NCBI RefSeq assembly: GCF_011764485.1
Contig: NZ_AP022848.1
Coordinates: 896,001 to 960,000 of the forward strand
Direction: 5' to 3'
Length of the DNA: 64,000 nucleotides
Origin: Bosea sp. ANAM02
GTDB taxonomy: Bacteria > Pseudomonadota > Alphaproteobacteria > Rhizobiales > Beijerinckiaceae
Shown: positions 63,081 through 64,000 of the stretch, one piece after another
Numbering within the stretch: position 1 is the stretch's first letter
Layout of the letters: each line of letters begins with the position of its first letter
The notes under the pieces: model-generated
Databases searched by the model: none
Told to the model about the DNA's origin: nothing
Seen by the model: the letters and a program-made list of their open reading frames with translations, nothing else
Translations under genes and position numbers: made by a program

Positions 63081-64000
63081 GCGAAGCTTATCTCGCCTTC
63101 CTCAAAGCCAAGGCCTGCATCGCCGTCGCTGGCGGCATCGAGGTCGCCGATCACGAGATCAACCCGATCCTGCTGCCGCATCAGCGCATCATGGTGCGTT
63201 GGGCGCTGCGCCTCGGCCGAGCCGGTCTGTTCGCCGCCTTCGGGCTCGGCAAGACCTTCATGCAAATCGAGTTCTGCCGGCTTCTTGTCGAGAAGCTGGG
63301 CGAAAGCGCGCTGATCGTGATCCCGCTTGGGGTGCGGCAGGAGTTCATGCGCGATGCCCGGACGCTGGCGACGGCGGAGCACGAGAAGATCTCGGCCGAG
63401 ACGAAGGCGGCGCACGCGCTCTGGATCAAGGGCCGCCCCGACCGCGTGCCCTCGCTCAGCTTCATCCGCAGCGTGACGGAGGCCGGCGAGCGCGGCATCT
63501 ACCTGACCAATTACGAGACCGTGCGCGACGGTAAGCTCGACCCTCGCGCGTTCGGTGCCGCGTCGCTCGACGAGGCCTCGTGTCTACGCGGCTTCGGCGG
63601 CTCGAAGACCTTCCGCGAGTTCATGCGCCTGTTCGACGGCATCCGCTTCAAGCTGGTGGCGACGGCGACGCCGAGCCCGAACGAATACATCGAGCTGCTG
63701 GCCTATTCCGCATTCCTCGAGGTGATGGATGTCGGCGAGGCGAAGACCCGGTTCTTCAAGCGCAACTCGGAAAAGGCGGACAGCCTCACCATCCATCCGC
63801 ACAAGGAGCGCGAGTTCTGGCTGTGGGTATCGAGCTGGGCGCTGTTCGTGCAGCGGCCGAGCGATCTCGGCTGCGACGATGCCGGCTATGACCTGCCACC
63901 GCTGACGGTCCATCAGCATAGCGTTGCGAGCGACCTCGCGACCCGCGAGACCGAGCGTGACGGCCAGGGCATCCTGATCGCGAAGGACGCCCTCGGCGTC
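63077..64000 (+). CDS. Phage DEAD/SNF2-type helicase, N-terminal part
   Basis: 308 codons are visible and the frame continues past the right edge. Superfamily 2 motifs: LLPHQRIMVRWALRLGRAGL (Q-motif region), Walker A FAAFGLGKTFMQ near residue 58, VIPLGVRQEF (Ia), Walker-B-like SLDEASCLRGF near 167 in place of a standard DEAD/DEAH box, and VATATPSPNEY (motif III) near 194. It is probably an early replication or recombination helicase of the prophage. The C-terminal half cannot be checked here. Confidence 0.85.
   Translation, partial: MSEAYLAFLKAKACIAVAGGIEVADHEINPILLPHQRIMVRWALRLGRAGLFAAFGLGKTFMQIEFCRLLVEKLGESALIVIPLGVRQEFMRDARTLATAEHEKISAETKAAHALWIKGRPDRVPSLSFIRSVTEAGERGIYLTNYETVRDGKLDPRAFGAASLDEASCLRGFGGSKTFREFMRLFDGIRFKLVATATPSPNEYIELLAYSAFLEVMDVGEAKTRFFKRNSEKADSLTIHPHKEREFWLWVSSWALFVQRPSDLGCDDAGYDLPPLTVHQHSVASDLATRETERDGQGILIAKDALGV

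Larger units (their letters stand above)
50541..64000. mobile_element. Integrated prophage (left part), inserted at tRNA-Glu
   Basis: The left border lies in the 3' half of the tRNA gene, probably within 50541-50563, and the element runs past the right edge of the window. Its content is typical of a temperate phage: integrase, HTH excisionase-like protein, SSB, DUF5131, DnaN, DUF2303, HD hydrolase, an S24 repressor divergent from a Cro-like gene, a CII-like protein and a helicase. No structural, packaging or lysis gene is in the window, so a satellite or integrative element cannot be fully excluded. The exact core needs the right end. Confidence 0.85.

Overview
The window is high-GC, densely packed chromosomal DNA from an alphaproteobacterium, most likely a member of the Hyphomicrobiales close to Bosea. 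This assignment is inferred from the class I lysyl-tRNA synthetase, the priA-atpHAGDC order, an ethylmalonyl-CoA mutase, DUF1178, the many TTT/ABC solute-binding proteins, a GTTC-N7-GTTC LexA box, and several families of paired palindromic repeats between genes. No rRNA, CRISPR array or insertion sequence was seen.

Positions 1-50.5 kb are ordinary chromosome. Uptake and catabolism come first: a tripartite tricarboxylate transporter (403-3505), fatty-acid beta-oxidation enzymes (3522-6532), a DUF808 membrane protein, a nitroreductase and an FAD-linked 2-hydroxyacid dehydrogenase. Then come lysK, an M20 amidohydrolase, an amino-acid-type binding protein, the hexuronate genes uxuB-like and uxaC, and a peptide-type ABC importer (binding protein plus two permeases, no ATPase). 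A housekeeping block follows: xerC, priA and the F1 ATP synthase operon atpHAGDC, in which two palindromic repeat pairs sit between cistrons. Next are a VOC protein and rppH, an ArsR repressor divergent from an old-yellow-enzyme gene, a NitT/TauT-type binding protein, an acyl-CoA synthetase, a GNAT-like protein, a His-rich CobW GTPase, two DMT transporters, a D,D-carboxypeptidase, a thiolase, an MFS transporter, bolA, a J-domain protein, ethylmalonyl-CoA mutase, a SleB-type cell-wall hydrolase, DUF1178, grxC and comF.

From the tRNA-Glu(CTC) gene at 50488-50563 to the right edge the DNA is the left part of a lambdoid-style prophage or related element; its right end lies outside the window. A tyrosine integrase points at the tRNA. 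Leftward genes (59.9 to 50.6 kb) encode replication, recombination and nucleotide functions: an HTH excisionase-like protein, SSB, a DUF5131 protein, a full-length DnaN sliding clamp, DUF2303, an HD-domain phosphohydrolase and several small proteins. Rightward genes start at 60.07 kb. A LexA-like S24 repressor and a Cro-like protein are divergent at 61.42/61.47 kb. Matching 19-bp operator-like sites lie at that switch and in front of the leftward operon, and a canonical alphaproteobacterial LexA box precedes the rightward 60.07 kb gene. A CII-like protein, small early genes and a helicase follow.

The most unusual item is the prophage protein at 54659-55576. It joins a phage N-terminal region, a MazG/DUF550-like nucleotide pyrophosphohydrolase domain and a C-terminal acyl carrier protein domain with an intact DSL phosphopantetheine-attachment motif in one reading frame.
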